A stretch of 64,000 nt of DNA from Euphorbia lathyris (lineage: Eukaryota; Streptophyta; Magnoliopsida; Malpighiales; Euphorbiaceae): assembly GCF_963576675.1 (NCBI RefSeq), contig NC_088916.1, positions 54,499,001 through 54,563,000 on the forward strand, given 5' to 3'. Numbering within the stretch: position 1 is the stretch's first letter; each line of letters begins with the position of its first letter. Both the position numbers and the translations under genes were made by a program. The notes under the pieces were generated by a model that saw nothing but the letters and a program-made list of their open reading frames with translations, made no database searches and was not told the origin of the DNA. This document shows, one piece after another, positions 47,378 through 59,313 of this stretch.

Positions 47378-47909
47378 GGTGTTCTTTAGGATTTGAGAAA
47401 TGCAGAGGATTTTGGGAAATTAGAGAGATAGAGAAATCGAATGCCAAATATTTCGAGTGTAAAGAGAAGTTAGTGGGAAATCGTCCACTATTTATAGTCG
47501 TTTCGAGTTGATCTGATAGGTCGGAATGGCGGTTTGTCCTCGAGTTGATCAATCGACAGTTATCTCTGGTATTAATGACACATTCGGCGCATGGTCTTCT
47601 AATCATTATGCCTACGTCATCCTAGGTGGCTACTTAAATGCGCGTGCTAGCATTAATTGTGCAAGTGGCTTTACTCAGTATCTAGAATACTAAACGTTTG
47701 AGGTTCTGAGTGCTCAGTTTTGCGTAGAGGGGATTTTTAGCATGATAGCATGCTTAGTAACTCAGCACATAGTAATCACACAATATATATGTCTACTCAG
47801 CATAGGTGATTTCAGGTCATTCATGTTAGCTCAGGATATGATAGTTACATATCATGCAATAATCACTCGGCATATTATAATCACTCAACATTCATTTAAG
47901 CGCAGAAAT
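47378..47909. other. SIRE spacer between pol and env-position ORF
   Basis: 530 bp without a supported frame. Confidence 0.5.
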
Positions 47910-49899
47910 CTATTGAAGAGGATTAGACATACCGATAGCTTCCCTTAGTATGCTAAACTGCTCACGAGCCAAGGGCTTCATGAAGATATCCGCAAGTTGT
48001 TCATCTATTGGAATATAGGTCAGTTTGATCTCACCCTTGAGTACATGGTCTCTGATGAAGTGATGCCTAATGCTGACATGCTTCATCCTGCTGTGTTGGA
48101 TTGGATTTTTAGATAAGTCAATGGCACTCTTGTTGTCGCATTTGACTTCGATTGTTTTTGTTTGTACTCCATAATCCTCCAGTTGTTGCTTAATCCATAA
48201 AACTTGTGCCACACAGCTTCCAGCAGCAATGTACTCAGCTTCAGTTGTTGACAGAGCCACTGACGATTGCTTTTTACTGAACCAAGACACTAGATAGCTT
48301 CCAAGGAAGTGACATCCTCCTGAGGTGCTTTTTCGCTCCAGCTTGTCTCGTCCATAGTCAGCGTCAGTGTATCCAATGAGTGTGAAGTCATTTGTGTTTG
48401 GATACCATAAACCTGCATTAACTGAGCTCTGCAAATATCTAAAAATTCTTTTCACATCTATATAGTGAGATTCCCTGGGGTTAGCTTGATATCTAGCGCA
48501 GTAACATACTAAGTATTGAATGGCTGGCCTGCTAGCAGTTAGATAAAGTAGAGAGCCAATCATACCTCGATATAACTTGTTGTATACCGACTTACCTTTC
48601 TCATCAGCACAAAGCACAGTGTCAGTACCCATCGGGGTAGATATGGGCTTACATTCTTCCATATCAAATTTCTTCAATATTTCTTTGGCATACTTGGTCT
48701 GACTAATGAAGATGCCATTCTTTCCTTCTTTAATTTGAAGTCCAAGGAAGAAGTTGAGTTCTCCCATCATTGACATCTCAAACTCAGTTTGCATCTGTTT
48801 GCTAAATTCCTTGCACATAGATTCATTAGTAGCACCAAAGATAATATCATCTACGTATATTTGTGCCAACAGGGTATCTTTACCCTTTTTTCTTAATGAA
48901 TAAGGTTGTGTCAGCTTTTCCTCTGACATAGTTCCTGGTCAGCAGAAAACTGGCCAGCCTTTCATACCAAGCACGTGGTGCTTGCTTTAGGCCGTACAGA
49001 GCCTTTTTGAGTTTATAAACGTGGTTTGGAAATTTTGGATCTTCAAACCCCGGAGGCTGACTAACATAAACCTCTTCATTTATGACTCCATTAAGAAATG
49101 CACTTTTAACATCCATTTGGAACAGTTTAAAGTTCATGAAGCTAGCGTATGCATATAATATTCTTATAGCCTCTAATCTAGCTATGGGTGCAAAGGTCTC
49201 ACCATAGTCAATGCCTTCCTGCTGACTGTAGCCTTGAGCTACGAGTCTGGCTTTGTTCCTGACTACATTACCCTGTTCATCTAGCTTGTTTCGGAAAACC
49301 CACTTTGTTCCTATGGTCTTTTGATTCCTAGGTTTTGGAACTAAATCCCATACCTCATTTCTCTTGAATTGATCAAGCTCTTCCTGCATTGCATTGATCC
49401 AGAATTCGTCGTGCTCAGATTCGGTGAAGTTCTTTGGTTCATGGACTGAGACGAATGCAACATTACTGAGATATCTCCTGAGTTGATTTCTGGTCATCAG
49501 GGTGTTCTCAATAGCATCAAGAATGGACTTCTCTGAGTGTCCTTTTGGAATCTTGATCTCTTTGGGAAGTGTTGAGTTTTCAGGAGCAGGTGTTTCAACA
49601 ATCTCTACAGTTTTAAATTGGACAGCAAAGGTAATTTCAGGTTCGTTTTTACCTTTAGTCAGCCCTTGTGGTAATGACTCAGCGGCTCCATTTTGGTCAT
49701 CGGAAGCTGAGCATGGGTCATCTTCGGTAGGCTGACTTATCTTCCCTGCAGGGTCAGTTTCATCGAACTCAATATGTACAGACTCTTCTACGACCTGAGT
49801 TCGTTTATTGAACACCCTATATGCTTTACTGTTAGTTGAGTACCCTAGAAGGATCACTTCGTCAGCTTTAGAGTCAAACTTATCAATGTTGTCTTTCAT
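47910..49899 (-). pseudogene. SIRE reverse transcriptase and RNase H
   Basis: RT words: [70 protein letters not shown], and the catalytic YVDDIIFGAT just after a frameshift at about 48885-48895 in an A/G run. RNase H: YTDADYGRDKLERKSTSGGC, KKQSSVALSTTEAEYIAAG, CDNKSAIDLSKNP, QLADIFMKPL; stop at 47910. The frame runs on from the integrase through a TGA at 49954-49956. Apart from the frameshift, the domains look whole. Confidence 0.88.
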
Positions 49900-49956
49900 A
49901 TTGAGTATAAAACATTTACAACCAAAGGCACGAAAATATCCGATGTTGGGTTTTCG

Positions 49957-51216
49957 TCATTTCCAAAGTTCATAGGGGGATTTCTTAAGTATAGGTCTAA
50001 CTAAAGCCCTATTGAGTATATAGTAAGTTGTGTTGACAACTTCACCCCAGAAATACTTTGGAAGCCTATTCTCACTCAGCATTGTCCTAGCTATTTCAAC
50101 TAAGGTTCTGTTCTTCCTCTCAACTAACCCATTTTGTTGAGGAGTTGGAGCAGAAAAATTATGGTCAATGACGCTGAATTCACAGAATTCATCGAACTGT
50201 TGGTTTTTGAATTCTCCGCTATTATCACTTCGGATGTGAGCTAATTTTAGGTCTTTGTCATTTTCAAGTTTTCTAATCAGTGTTGAAAACATCTCAAAGG
50301 CTTCATCCTTGCTACTTAGCAAGATGACCCAAGTGTACCGAGAGAAATCATCTACAATGACCAAGGAAAATCTCTTACCACCCAAGCTCAGCGGTTGGAC
50401 TGGTCCGAAAAGATCCAAGTGTAGTAATTCCAATGGACGTTTGGTTGAGACAACATTTTTACTTTGAAAAGACTTTTTGGTTTGTTTACCTTGCTGGCAA
50501 GCATTGCATAATTGATCCTTCTCAAATCTAAGTTTAGGCAAACCCTCAACTAATTGCTTTCTTGCTAATTTGGCAAGGAGGTCCATGCTTACATGACCAA
50601 GTCTCCTATGCCATAGCCAGAAATTATCTTCCTTTGACACTAAGCATATATTTTTCGAAAACTTCTTTTCTAAACTTAGCATGAAGACATTGTCAACACG
50701 AGGGGCAGTTAAAATCAAATCATTTGTTTTTCCCTCGAGTATCCGACACTCACCGACATCAAATACAACCTTTCTACCGCTATCACACAGCTGATCAACG
50801 CTCAATAGGTTATATTTAAGACCCCTGACTAGGGAGACTGACTCAATAGTAGGATTTCCTCCGATAGTACCTGATCCTACTATCTTACCCTTTTTGTTGT
50901 CTCCAAAACTTACATTTCCACCTCGTTTATGCACAAGTGTGATGAACTGAGTTTCATCACTAGTCATATGCCTCGAGCATGCGCTGTCAATGTACCATAG
51001 CTTTGACTTCTCCGCGCACCTCAGGCTCACCTGCAATTTAAACTAGTCATCTTTAGGTACCCAATTCTTTTTGGGTCCTCGTTGGTTAGCGTGAACAGGT
51101 GAAGCATCATACTTTATTTTGTGACGACATACATTTATGGTGTGGCCATCTTTACCACAATAGTCACAAAAAACTACCCTTTGAGGGTATTTCCACTTTT
51201 GGTCAGCACGATGGTG
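49957..51216 (-). pseudogene. SIRE protease and integrase
   Basis: In frame after TAGs at 51217-51219 and about 51041. A zinc knuckle (CDYCGKDGHTINVC, about 51130) precedes the protease word WYIDSACSRHMTSDE. Integrase: zinc motif HRRLGH...CNACQQGK, core Asp in LHLDLFGP, Asp in RSDNSGEF, Glu in NGLVERKNRT, so the DDE residues are present. Then YELW and a TGA at 49954. Confidence 0.85.
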
Positions 51217-52784
51217 CTAAGCATACCAACACACATTTGTGGTGTGTCCTCTCTTTCCACAACAATCACACTGACTGTTCTGCTGAGTGTACCGTTTATG
51301 CTGACCAGTACCTTGATACTCAGCATTTGGATAAAACCTTTTCTTAGCTGATGTACTCAGCTGGTTCTGTATAGATGTGATGTCCTTTCTCAGCTTCTTA
51401 GAGTCTGATTGAACTTCAGAGACAAACCCGTGCATGATTTTCAAGTTTTCATCTTGCCTGGTATTGTCCTGGAGCAGATGTCGGAGATCACTGAGTTTGA
51501 CCTCTTCAATCTCATCACATCGCCTGCTGAGTGCTCGTATTTTCTTATTACACTTTTTGGTCAGTGTATAGAGATCACTCAGGGCATTAACCATTTCATT
51601 TCTAAGCAAGAGAAGAGATGTTACCTCATTAGAGTGTTCCTCTCGGTCAGACCCATCGGAGAGGTCAGCTTGCTCAGATTGGCAGTGGTCAGCGGATTCA
51701 TCAGCCATAAAGCATATGTTTGCTGACTCAGTGGCATCAGCTTCTGATGAGGTTGACTCACTACTATCACTCCATATTGCCACCATTACTTTTCTGCTAC
51801 CTTTCTTTTCTTTGTTCAGAGTGGGATAACTTGATTTAATGTGCCCAGTTTGATGGCATTCAAAGCAAGTGACAGGCTTCGAGCTGTCCTTCTTGTATCT
51901 GTTGTCGCTGGACTCAGCTTTGTATTTATCGCTTCTTTTGAATGGCCTTTTGACATTCTTGTCATTCTTTCTAAACAGCTTCTTCATCTTTCTGGTGAAT
52001 ATGGCCTTCTCCTCATCATCTGATGAGTTAGCTTCTGTTGAGTCAGCTTTCATGATAAGAGATTTTTGCTTCTTGTCCTCAGACTTTTCTTTAGCCTCAA
52101 AATTCTTCATAGAGATCTCGTGGGTCAGTAGAGATCCAATCAGCTCATCATATTTGTACGTGGTCAAGTCCTGAGCTTCTTCCACAGCTGTCTTCTTAGC
52201 TTGCCAGCTCTTGGGGAGACTTTTTAAGATTTTCTTCACCTGTTCTTCTTCTATGAAGTTCTTGCCGAGTCTCTTAAGCTCATTTATGATATTGGTGAAC
52301 CTTGAGTTCATTTTAGAGATGTCTTCATTTTCGTTCATCTCAAACAGCTCATATAGTCTCATGTGTTGATTCACCTTGGACTCATTGACCTTTCTTGTTC
52401 CTTCATAGGTCACCTCCAGCTTCTTCCAGATTTCCTGTGCTGATTCACAACCTGAAATTTTGTTGTACTCTACAGCATCTAACGCACAGTGAAGCATATT
52501 GATAGCCGAAGCATTATTTTATAATTTTTTAAGGTCATCCTCTGACCACTTAGACTCACTCTTGATAGATTTTACTCCATCAATAATTTCATAGGGAACA
52601 AACGGGCCTTGGACTATTGCCAGCCATGCACTCATGTTTGTTGCCTGAATGAAGTTTTCATTCTGTTCTTCCAAAATGTATAGTTTGACCCAAAGAACAG
52701 AGGAGGCCGACTAATTGATAATCCCTCAGGGAGTATCTGTGTTGTTTGATTTCCTGGGAGGAAACGAGTGCTATTCTCAGGCAT
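51217..52784 (-). pseudogene. SIRE gag
   Basis: Starts at the ATG at 52784 (MPENSTRFLPGNQTT). A frameshift near 52650 and a TAA near 52521 break the N-terminus; the rest is open for 427 codons. The UBN2-type gag domain shows EIWKKLEVTYEGT, LYELFEMNENEDI, FTNIINELKRLGK and ILKSLPKSW. Two zinc knuckles follow: CFECHQTGHIKSSYP, where the last Cys is Tyr, and the complete CDCCGKRGHTTNVC. Between them is a long Ser/Glu/Asp-rich region and a helix. Confidence 0.85.
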
Positions 52785-52830
52785 TTACAGGGATCAGCTC
52801 AAGGTAGTTTTATCTTGAATAGTGAGCTAC

Positions 52831-52845
52831 TGTGCTCTGATACCA
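52831..52845 (-). other. SIRE primer binding site (initiator tRNA-Met)
   Basis: On the minus strand GTGGTATCAGAGCAC follows the LTR end ACCAACA by two bases; TGGTATCAGAGC is complementary to the 3' end of plant initiator tRNA-Met. Confidence 0.9.
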
Positions 52846-52847
52846 CT

Positions 52848-53365
52848 TGTTGGTCCCGTGTAACTTAATATGATTAGTTCCAGGGGGGTTAGGAACTAAT
52901 ATAACTTTTTCGCTTAATAAGGCTGACTTAATTGAATGTTTGATAATTTAACTCAGCTTTAGGTCAGCAAAGCTGAGTGAAGTGTGAGACAGCTTTAATC
53001 AGACACTGAGAGTTGAGAGATAACGCTTTAGGTCAGCTTCCAACTCAGCACTCTGATTACTCAGCGTCGGCTTATACAAATTATATACTGAGTAATTTAA
53101 GCAATCAACACATATATATATATATATATATATATCAAGAGAAAGGGTTAGAGATTACTCAGCAGACTTATCCTGGTTCGGCCTCACCGCCTACGTCCAG
53201 TCCCCAGAATCCCTCCGGGCTTTTTTAATCCACTATTGAGCTCTTTAAAGGTAGAGCACAAACCGTTTACAAAGAAATTGAGTATGCAAGAGTACCATCC
53301 TCTATTCGTCTACTCAATCCTACTGAGCGCTATAACCGAACACTCAGATTTTCTCTACCGCTGAG
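52848..53365 (-). repeat. SIRE 5' LTR, 3' part (interrupted by Athila)
   Basis: 518 bp ending ...GGGACCAACA at 52848 and matching 39349-39712. The LTR start lies beyond the Athila insertion, outside the window. The 5 bases next to Athila (ctgag, 53361-53365) are its expected target duplication. A (TA)12 run lies at 53112-53135. Confidence 0.88.
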
Positions 53366-54378
53366 TGTTGGGCGATTTCCGCAAGTGCACGGTATACGCT
53401 TGTAGTAATAAAAGATATCGAACCCACAGGGAACGCTTTTTAACTAAAACTTTATTTAATTCAGTTTTAATCACGTGTTTAGGTTTAATAAAAGAAATAC
53501 GTTTAATTGATGGAATTGGATTGGGTAAATTAGGATTAGATAGAAATATTATATCGAGTTTAGAGAACAGTTCCGTCTTGAGATTTTGATTACAAGGCAG
53601 ATACTTCCGTAATTGGAATAAATAGAAGGTATAAAACTTATTTTCATAAAGCAAAGAAAACAACTTTAACTTTGGAAAGATTATGGACATGTAACAATAT
53701 AGGGATTTACTCAATTAAATGGCTTTGAACCGTAGAAATCTCTCTGGATCGGAGCAGATTGCTACCTTAATCAAACTAGTATTTTATGTTTGATAAGCCG
53801 CGATCAGCGATCATATCATCCATAAAAACTAAATCTGTCAAGTGTTCAACAAAGTTCTTATATGAATAAGATGGAATAGAACGTTTTAATAAAAACACCA
53901 ATTTATCATTTTGAAAATCATTTTGTCAGAACAATATCAAAATAACAACAGAAAGAATGTATTGAATAAATAAGTATATCATTAATGAAATGTGAATCTT
54001 CACAAGTTAACAGAGAAGTAGAAACTTGGAGAGCATTGCAACGAAAACTTTGAGATCCGGGTTGTCAATCTTTCCCTCAAACTCCGTAGGTTTGTCAGAC
54101 CTCATACGCTTCAGCCGTCAATTCTTCTCGCTGGATCTTCGGAATAGAGACTGGTCAGTCCACTACCAGAATGAAAACTTGTCTCTGATCAACCTTTGAA
54201 ACTAAACTAATACTGTGTTTATAACTAATCTAATAACAACTTGTGTACAGCAAGTTTGTTTACACAGAAATATAATCTAACTTTCTGATTCTTTTCTGAA
54301 TCAGAAACTCAACATAATAACTTTCTTCTCTAATTTCTCTAACTTTTCCAACCTCCTCAATTTCTGAAATGGATCACT

Positions 54379-54387
54379 TATTTATAG
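54379..54387 (-). promoter_or_regulatory. TATA box of Athila LTR (minus copy)
   Basis: On the minus strand CTATAAATA follows CCCTTCAACA, as in the plus copy at 2681. Confidence 0.6.
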
Positions 54388-54501
54388 TTGTTGAAGGGTT
54401 GTAAATGATGGCTCGTGTCCGTTGGTGAAGGTTCGCTTTTATCCAAACGAACAGACGCGTTTCTCGGATTAAAACATGTGAAATATGTGCAGAATGCTTC
54501 G

Positions 54502-54540
54502 CTGTCGCGACTGAGATTCTGAAAATCTCAGTCGCGACAG
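54502..54540. repeat. Perfect 17-bp inverted repeat in the LTR
   Basis: CTGTCGCGACTGAGATT (54502-54518) and its exact reverse complement (54524-54540) are separated by ctgaa. TCGCGA is itself a palindrome. Confidence 0.95.
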
Positions 54541-54908
54541 GGGGTACAGGGGCGAGTTGAAGATTTCGTTCTTCTTCCGTGACGCCTTTCGTAAGTCGCG
54601 ACTGAAATTATGAAAATCTTAGTTGCGACAGAGAGTTATCTCCCCGTCTTTCGACTGCTTCTCGTCCTCCTTGAGCGTTCTTCTGACTGATATGCATTCT
54701 TGGTACGTTTTTTAGGTTTTTCCTCCATTTTAGCTCCGTTTTAGCTCCGTTTTAGCTCCTATTTGGATTTAACCAGATAATTAAGTACCTTGCATCAAAG
54801 AATGAGAATAAAGACGTAAAAGTATTCCAAATGAATATAATTAGCACGATTTCAATGTAAATTTAACGTATTTATATATGATATTTTAGGTATATTTTGG
54901 GCTTAACA

Positions 54909-56439
54909 AACTCCCAAACTTAAGCTTTTGCTAGTCCCGAGCAAAATTTCACTGAATTTAATCTTTAATCAATCTCTTTATAAATAGAACATATATCCAT
55001 ATATTCCTCTTTAAATTAGTTAAACCGAAAAGATAAACTCTTCATGGTAAATTTATACGCAAAATATCAAACTAGCTAGTGTAAAAGAGATATATCATTC
55101 GTCTTGTATCTCAATTTTTATATTGAAGTATTCGGGACGGTGTAAGCACGCATGTTTTTGAATCTTTCGTCTCAAGGCATTTCTAAGTACAAAATTTCCT
55201 TTCCCAAACCTAAACTATTACAAATATAGATTTATTAAGGACTTAGGTTTAATATATTTGCTCAGTCACGCCCGTGATAAGGGTGGTCTCGTCCGTGACT
55301 TTATATGAATTAATTTGCTTTCGTGTTCGTTTAAGAGGTACCGACCATGCCATGAGTGGACGCAATCGTTACTTAAAACTTTAAACATGTTTAATTTTGC
55401 TTTAATTTCTAACGTTCCTTTCATACCTCGACTGTGATAAGGGTGGTCGCAATCGTGGCCAAAAGTTAACGGTACTTTATGTTCTTCCCTTTCATACCTC
55501 GATTGTGATAAGGTTGGTCTCAATCGTGGCCAAAAGTTAAGAATACGACTACTTGATTAAATTAACACGAGAATAAAATTGGGAAAAGAAAAATAGCACA
55601 TTCATCCTATATTGACTTGAAATTCAACATGTATTATGGCTAAAGTTTCCTTAAAAACTTCAATTGGTTTTTAATGTAAGACGAAAAATCATATCGAGCT
55701 AAAAAGCTAAAGTTGTTAGTTTGATTTATGCCTATAAACCTAATTGAAAATTGAAAATAAGATTTATATTTATCATGAATTCATGATATAAGGTAGAGAT
55801 TTGAAACTAAAGAAAATTTACTTATATACATTTACTCGAGACGTTTTTGATAAAATCGTATCGGAGATTTGTAGAAATATTTGTAAAAATATTGCCCGTA
55901 TAGAAATATTATTTCTATCAATAATGATAACCTTAAAATACGCTTAACATTATTTTGAAAATTAAATTGTTTGAAACATATGAAATATATACTTAACAAA
56001 AATTTTACGTTTATGAAAATTTGTCATTATTTTTGAAAAATGTTGCACATATAAAAAAAATGTTGCAATTGTTTTTGCAAAATGTTGCATTGTATATTAT
56101 ACTTTACTTAAATTTGAATAACAACATGCATTTATACTTAAATAAATAGCATTCATTCTCATTCGTTGCATTCATTCGTACTTAAAATTCAAACGAATAT
56201 GAAATATCTCCTCCCACACTTAATTTGGACCATGTCCTCATTGGTGCAAAAATTGATAAAACACGAAAAAAAGTACGAAATAAACCATACGAATTTAGAA
56301 TTGAAAATAATAGTACGATAACATTCAAACATAATAAGAAAGAAAATTGTACCAAACATAATTAAAAATATTGTACCAAACTTGACAAAGAAAATAATAG
56401 TAACGACAATGAGTGAAAAGATAGAAAGGATAAAACCTA
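54909..56439 (-). other. Athila 3' noncoding internal region (minus copy)
   Basis: Polypurine tract at 54909-54925 (AAGTTTGGGAGTT next to the LTR), hairpin-bearing repeats at 55264-55541, and the conserved purine-rich motif at 56205-56240. Short frames in it are chance. It parallels 722-2151. Confidence 0.75.
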
Positions 56440-57698
56440 TCAAGGTGAACTCGGTGGAGAAGGCGTAGTCTCAACTCCTTGGCGTCGGAAGAAAGATAGC
56501 AACCGGCGACGAGTAGATTTGTGCTCACGTCTCAATGTAGTGATATTGGCATCCACCGTGTTTATCCTCGAACTCATTTCGGTATTGTTGGCAACGACTT
56601 CATCTAACCGCAAATTCATGTGACGGTTATGCTCGTTCATTTGTGTCAAAACACGTTGCCATCCAACTTGTTCTTCCTCATTCGGTTCCACATTTTCGTG
56701 CTCGGTGGTATTAACATTAACATGCTCCTCCGCCTCTCCTCTTCATCAAATTACTCTTCATCTTCCTCATTATCATCTTGGGCACCCAAACCTTGAGAAC
56801 TCAAAGCTTCACTACCCATGGTAGCAAAAACACGTCTTATACGATCTTCATAAGAGATAAAGGCGGGCGGTCCCATTTGCTTCAATAAATTGGCCCGTTG
56901 AAGTGCCGTGAGATCCAATGAAGGTAAACCAACATGGGGCATATTTTGATAATCTACTAATTCACCCCGAGCACCCAAAACAATGCCGGTAATTAAATTA
57001 CCCATTGGCACTTGCTTATTGCGGGATTTGGAAGCTCGAACTAAATTAGTAAATATCATCTCAATACTATCAATGGTCAAACCCCTAAAAATACTATCCA
57101 ACACAAACAAATCACGAACTTGCACTTTTGAACTTTCAACCCGACCAAATAAGGAAAATGATAAAAACTTGTGAAAGAAGAAAATACAATCATCCTTAAG
57201 TAGCTTACTAGATGTATTCTTTGGATTAAAAACATCTAAACCGGTTAAAGATTGCCAAACCGTGTGTGAATTAAAAGGCTTTGGTTTGGAATAAAAATTC
57301 CGAGTAGGAAAACCAAACCAACAGTTCATGGCCGCATACCCAACGTCATAACGAACTCCATCATTCCGAAAAGAGATAACTCCTTTCTTCTTGTCATAGG
57401 TTAGAGTAACCAAAAACTCAATAATATGCGATTTAAGACTAGGAAAACGCATACTAGAAAATCGTTTCCAACCAAGAACGGAAAGATATTCATCAATACG
57501 TTCGGTAAAAGAAAGTGTGTTTACCGTGTCGGTGTCAAGAAAAAGCATGTCGACGAACTCTATTTGGCTATTAGAAAATCGGCGATACTTGCGTCCTTCG
57601 GCTTCCGTCGCAATGTCGAACGGTGCTCCATATTGAACCCGTAATCTATTGACTTCGGTGGCCTTAGCTTTGTTAGCAACGGTCTTTTGTCTAGGCAT
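56440..57698 (-). pseudogene. Athila ORF1-type protein, downstream copy
   Basis: Starts MPRQKTVANKAKATE at 57698, 315 codons to a TAA near 56750 after an acidic run (DDNEEDEE); a shift of frame then continues to 56440 with VEPNEEEQVGWQRV, NRHMNLRLDEVV and LLSFFRRQGVE, matching the undivided plus-copy frame at 2-721. Core words: ERIDEYLSVLGWKRF, CWFGFPTRNFYSK and FFFHKFLSFSLFGRVESSK. It is related to the frame at 58384-59313 (IDxYLxxLGW, WFGFPxR, HKFLxxSLFGRV, ASxSxNxxxxxxNxIxGIxLGA), so the element carries two diverged copies. Function unknown. Confidence 0.75.
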
Positions 57699-58383
57699 TT
57701 TGTTTGTGAAATTTGGTGAAAGAGATGAAGAAAATATGAAAGAGATTAAAGGGTGAGTAAAAGATAATGGTGATGAATTAGGGAAGAAGAAGATGAATAG
57801 GGTAAGGATTTATGGGGAAGATGAGTGAATCTTGGTATTGGGAAAAGAAAAGATGATTGATTGGTGTAAAAATAGGTGATTTAAATAGGTGTAAGTAATA
57901 TGTATTGATTAAGATAGATGAATAGGTAAGTAATTAGAGTAGGAATAGGAAAAGAGGCAAAATTTCGCCCAAATCCCGTGACTGGAAGTCGCGACAGCAA
58001 GTACGTAGGGGGTCGAAATTTTTACTGAAAGTGGTCCTCTTGCTGTCTCAACTGAGACTTTGGAAATTCTGGGTAAAATTGGGACTATTTTTGATGATTT
58101 TAACACTTCTAAACCAATTCCTCTTATAATTAAGTGACATTAATGTGAACATTAATCCCTGAAACTGAGATAAACAAAACTGAAACATTAAATTAAAGGA
58201 AAACCAAGGGTTGTTCCTTAAATAAAAGAAATAAACTAAGGAATTAATGCACTTTTATTTATTATAATAAAAAATATAAACAATACCTTAATATAGGTTA
58301 CATAAAAACATCTTATTCCTAAAAACACAAAATATAAACACTCATATATATAATAAAACAGAACAGAAACTCAAATTATATCC
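57699..58383. other. Spacer between the two ORF1-type frames
   Basis: AT-rich, no supported frame. 57975-58060 holds GTCGCGACAGCAAG and CTGTCTCAACTGAGAC words related to the inverted repeats in the LTR and at 59554-59629. Confidence 0.5.
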
Positions 58384-59313
58384 CTAAGTAGTTGACAAAC
58401 GACGTGCATTGGCCCTGTTAATCTTTGTTTGAATGAAGACTTGCCTCTCTGGTGCAGAAAGGAATGTTGGACCAGAACGAAAAACTCGTTTGACAAGCCC
58501 CTCGTTCTCCAAGAACTCGTAGTCTAGAATAGGGAATGGTTCCGTATCAGTCCAAGGGACAGAGATGGTTCCCTTGGCTCCTAGTATGATTCCACAAATG
58601 ATGTTGGCGAACCCAATCTTCCGGTTCTTCGAACGGGAAGCAGCAACTAAGCGCTCCATTAGAATCTTCGAGGAGTTCACCGAGTTGCCTTGGAAAATGT
58701 CGCCCAACACATAGAGATCAGTATCTTTCACAACATTGCTACTGACTCGACCAAAAAGGCTATGACAGAGGAATTTGTGTAGATACAACATGGAATTAGA
58801 ATTGATGGATTTGTTGAAGGCAAGACGTGGATTGAATCGCCAAAATCCTGTTAACATCCTCCATATATCTCTTGAAGTCATATCCCTTCCAGGATGGTGT
58901 TGAGTTGTGTCTCGGGGTGGAAATCCAAACCAATTATGAAGTTCTAGATATCCAAAAGTGAATACCTGCCCCTCACAACGGAAACTGAGACGAACATGTC
59001 TCTTGTTGACGAATCGAACAGTGGATAAAAATTCCAGAACCCAATTTCCAATTATAGGAAATTTCATAGAAACAATTTTGGTCCATCCCAAATTAGTAAG
59101 ATAGCGATCAATGTCTTCGCTTATCCCGAGTTCCTCATTCAGAAACTCGTCCATATACATCATGCCAAAGAATTGAGCATATCTAAATTGCAGAAAGCGT
59201 TTCCCCTCGTCATGGTTATAAATTGGAAACCAGGCACCATAACGATCAGAGATATCAACTTTCCCGCTTTGAGCAGAAGTGTGTTTTCGAATATTTTTCA
59301 AAGACTTAGTCAT
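58384..59313 (-). CDS. Athila ORF1-type protein, upstream copy
   Basis: An uninterrupted 309-codon frame from MTKSLKNIRKHTSAQ. It shares the ATHILA ORF1-type core with the next frame downstream: RFLQFRYAQFFGMMYMDE, IDRYLTNLGWTKI, NWFGFPPRDTTQ, YLHKFLCHSLFGRV, IICGIILGAKG. It lacks the acidic linker and C-terminal SFFRR segment of the other copy, ending instead in NRANARRLSTT. The intact frame contrasts with the broken downstream copy. Its role is not known; no signal peptide or membrane segment is evident. Confidence 0.7.
   Translation of the reverse strand: MTKSLKNIRKHTSAQSGKVDISDRYGAWFPIYNHDEGKRFLQFRYAQFFGMMYMDEFLNEELGISEDIDRYLTNLGWTKIVSMKFPIIGNWVLEFLSTVRFVNKRHVRLSFRCEGQVFTFGYLELHNWFGFPPRDTTQHHPGRDMTSRDIWRMLTGFWRFNPRLAFNKSINSNSMLYLHKFLCHSLFGRVSSNVVKDTDLYVLGDIFQGNSVNSSKILMERLVAASRSKNRKIGFANIICGIILGAKGTISVPWTDTEPFPILDYEFLENEGLVKRVFRSGPTFLSAPERQVFIQTKINRANARRLSTT

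Larger units (their letters stand above)
39349..53365 (-). mobile_element. SIRE-type Ty1/copia element, nested and interrupted
   Basis: On the minus strand the order is: part of the 5' LTR (53365-52848), primer binding site, gag, protease, integrase, RT, RNase H, a long env-position frame, polypurine tract and 3' LTR (43644-39349). Gene order PR-IN-RT-RH is Ty1/copia; the extra frame after pol is the SIRE/Maximus hallmark. It inserted into LINE B; the word taaaat at the 3' junction (39343-39348) continues the LINE word seen at about 37281. The 5' LTR is interrupted by Athila at 53366, the 3' LTR by another copia piece (39713-43014). Several stops make it non-autonomous. Confidence 0.88.
53366..54908 (-). 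repeat. Athila 3' LTR (minus copy)
   Basis: 1543 bp, TGTTAAGCCC...GCCCAACA. TATA at 54387-54379. Contains a perfect 17-bp inverted repeat (54502-54540) and a degraded second one (about 54596-54630). Confidence 0.9.

Noticed and set aside
50980..50988. Asp-Ser-Ala instead of Asp-Ser-Gly in the SIRE protease as a unique defect
   Set aside because: DSA variants are common in plant copia sequences, so this alone is not evidence of inactivation.
55264..55541. CRISPR-like array
   Set aside because: Repeats are imperfect, unevenly spaced and part of the Athila 3' region in a plant genome.
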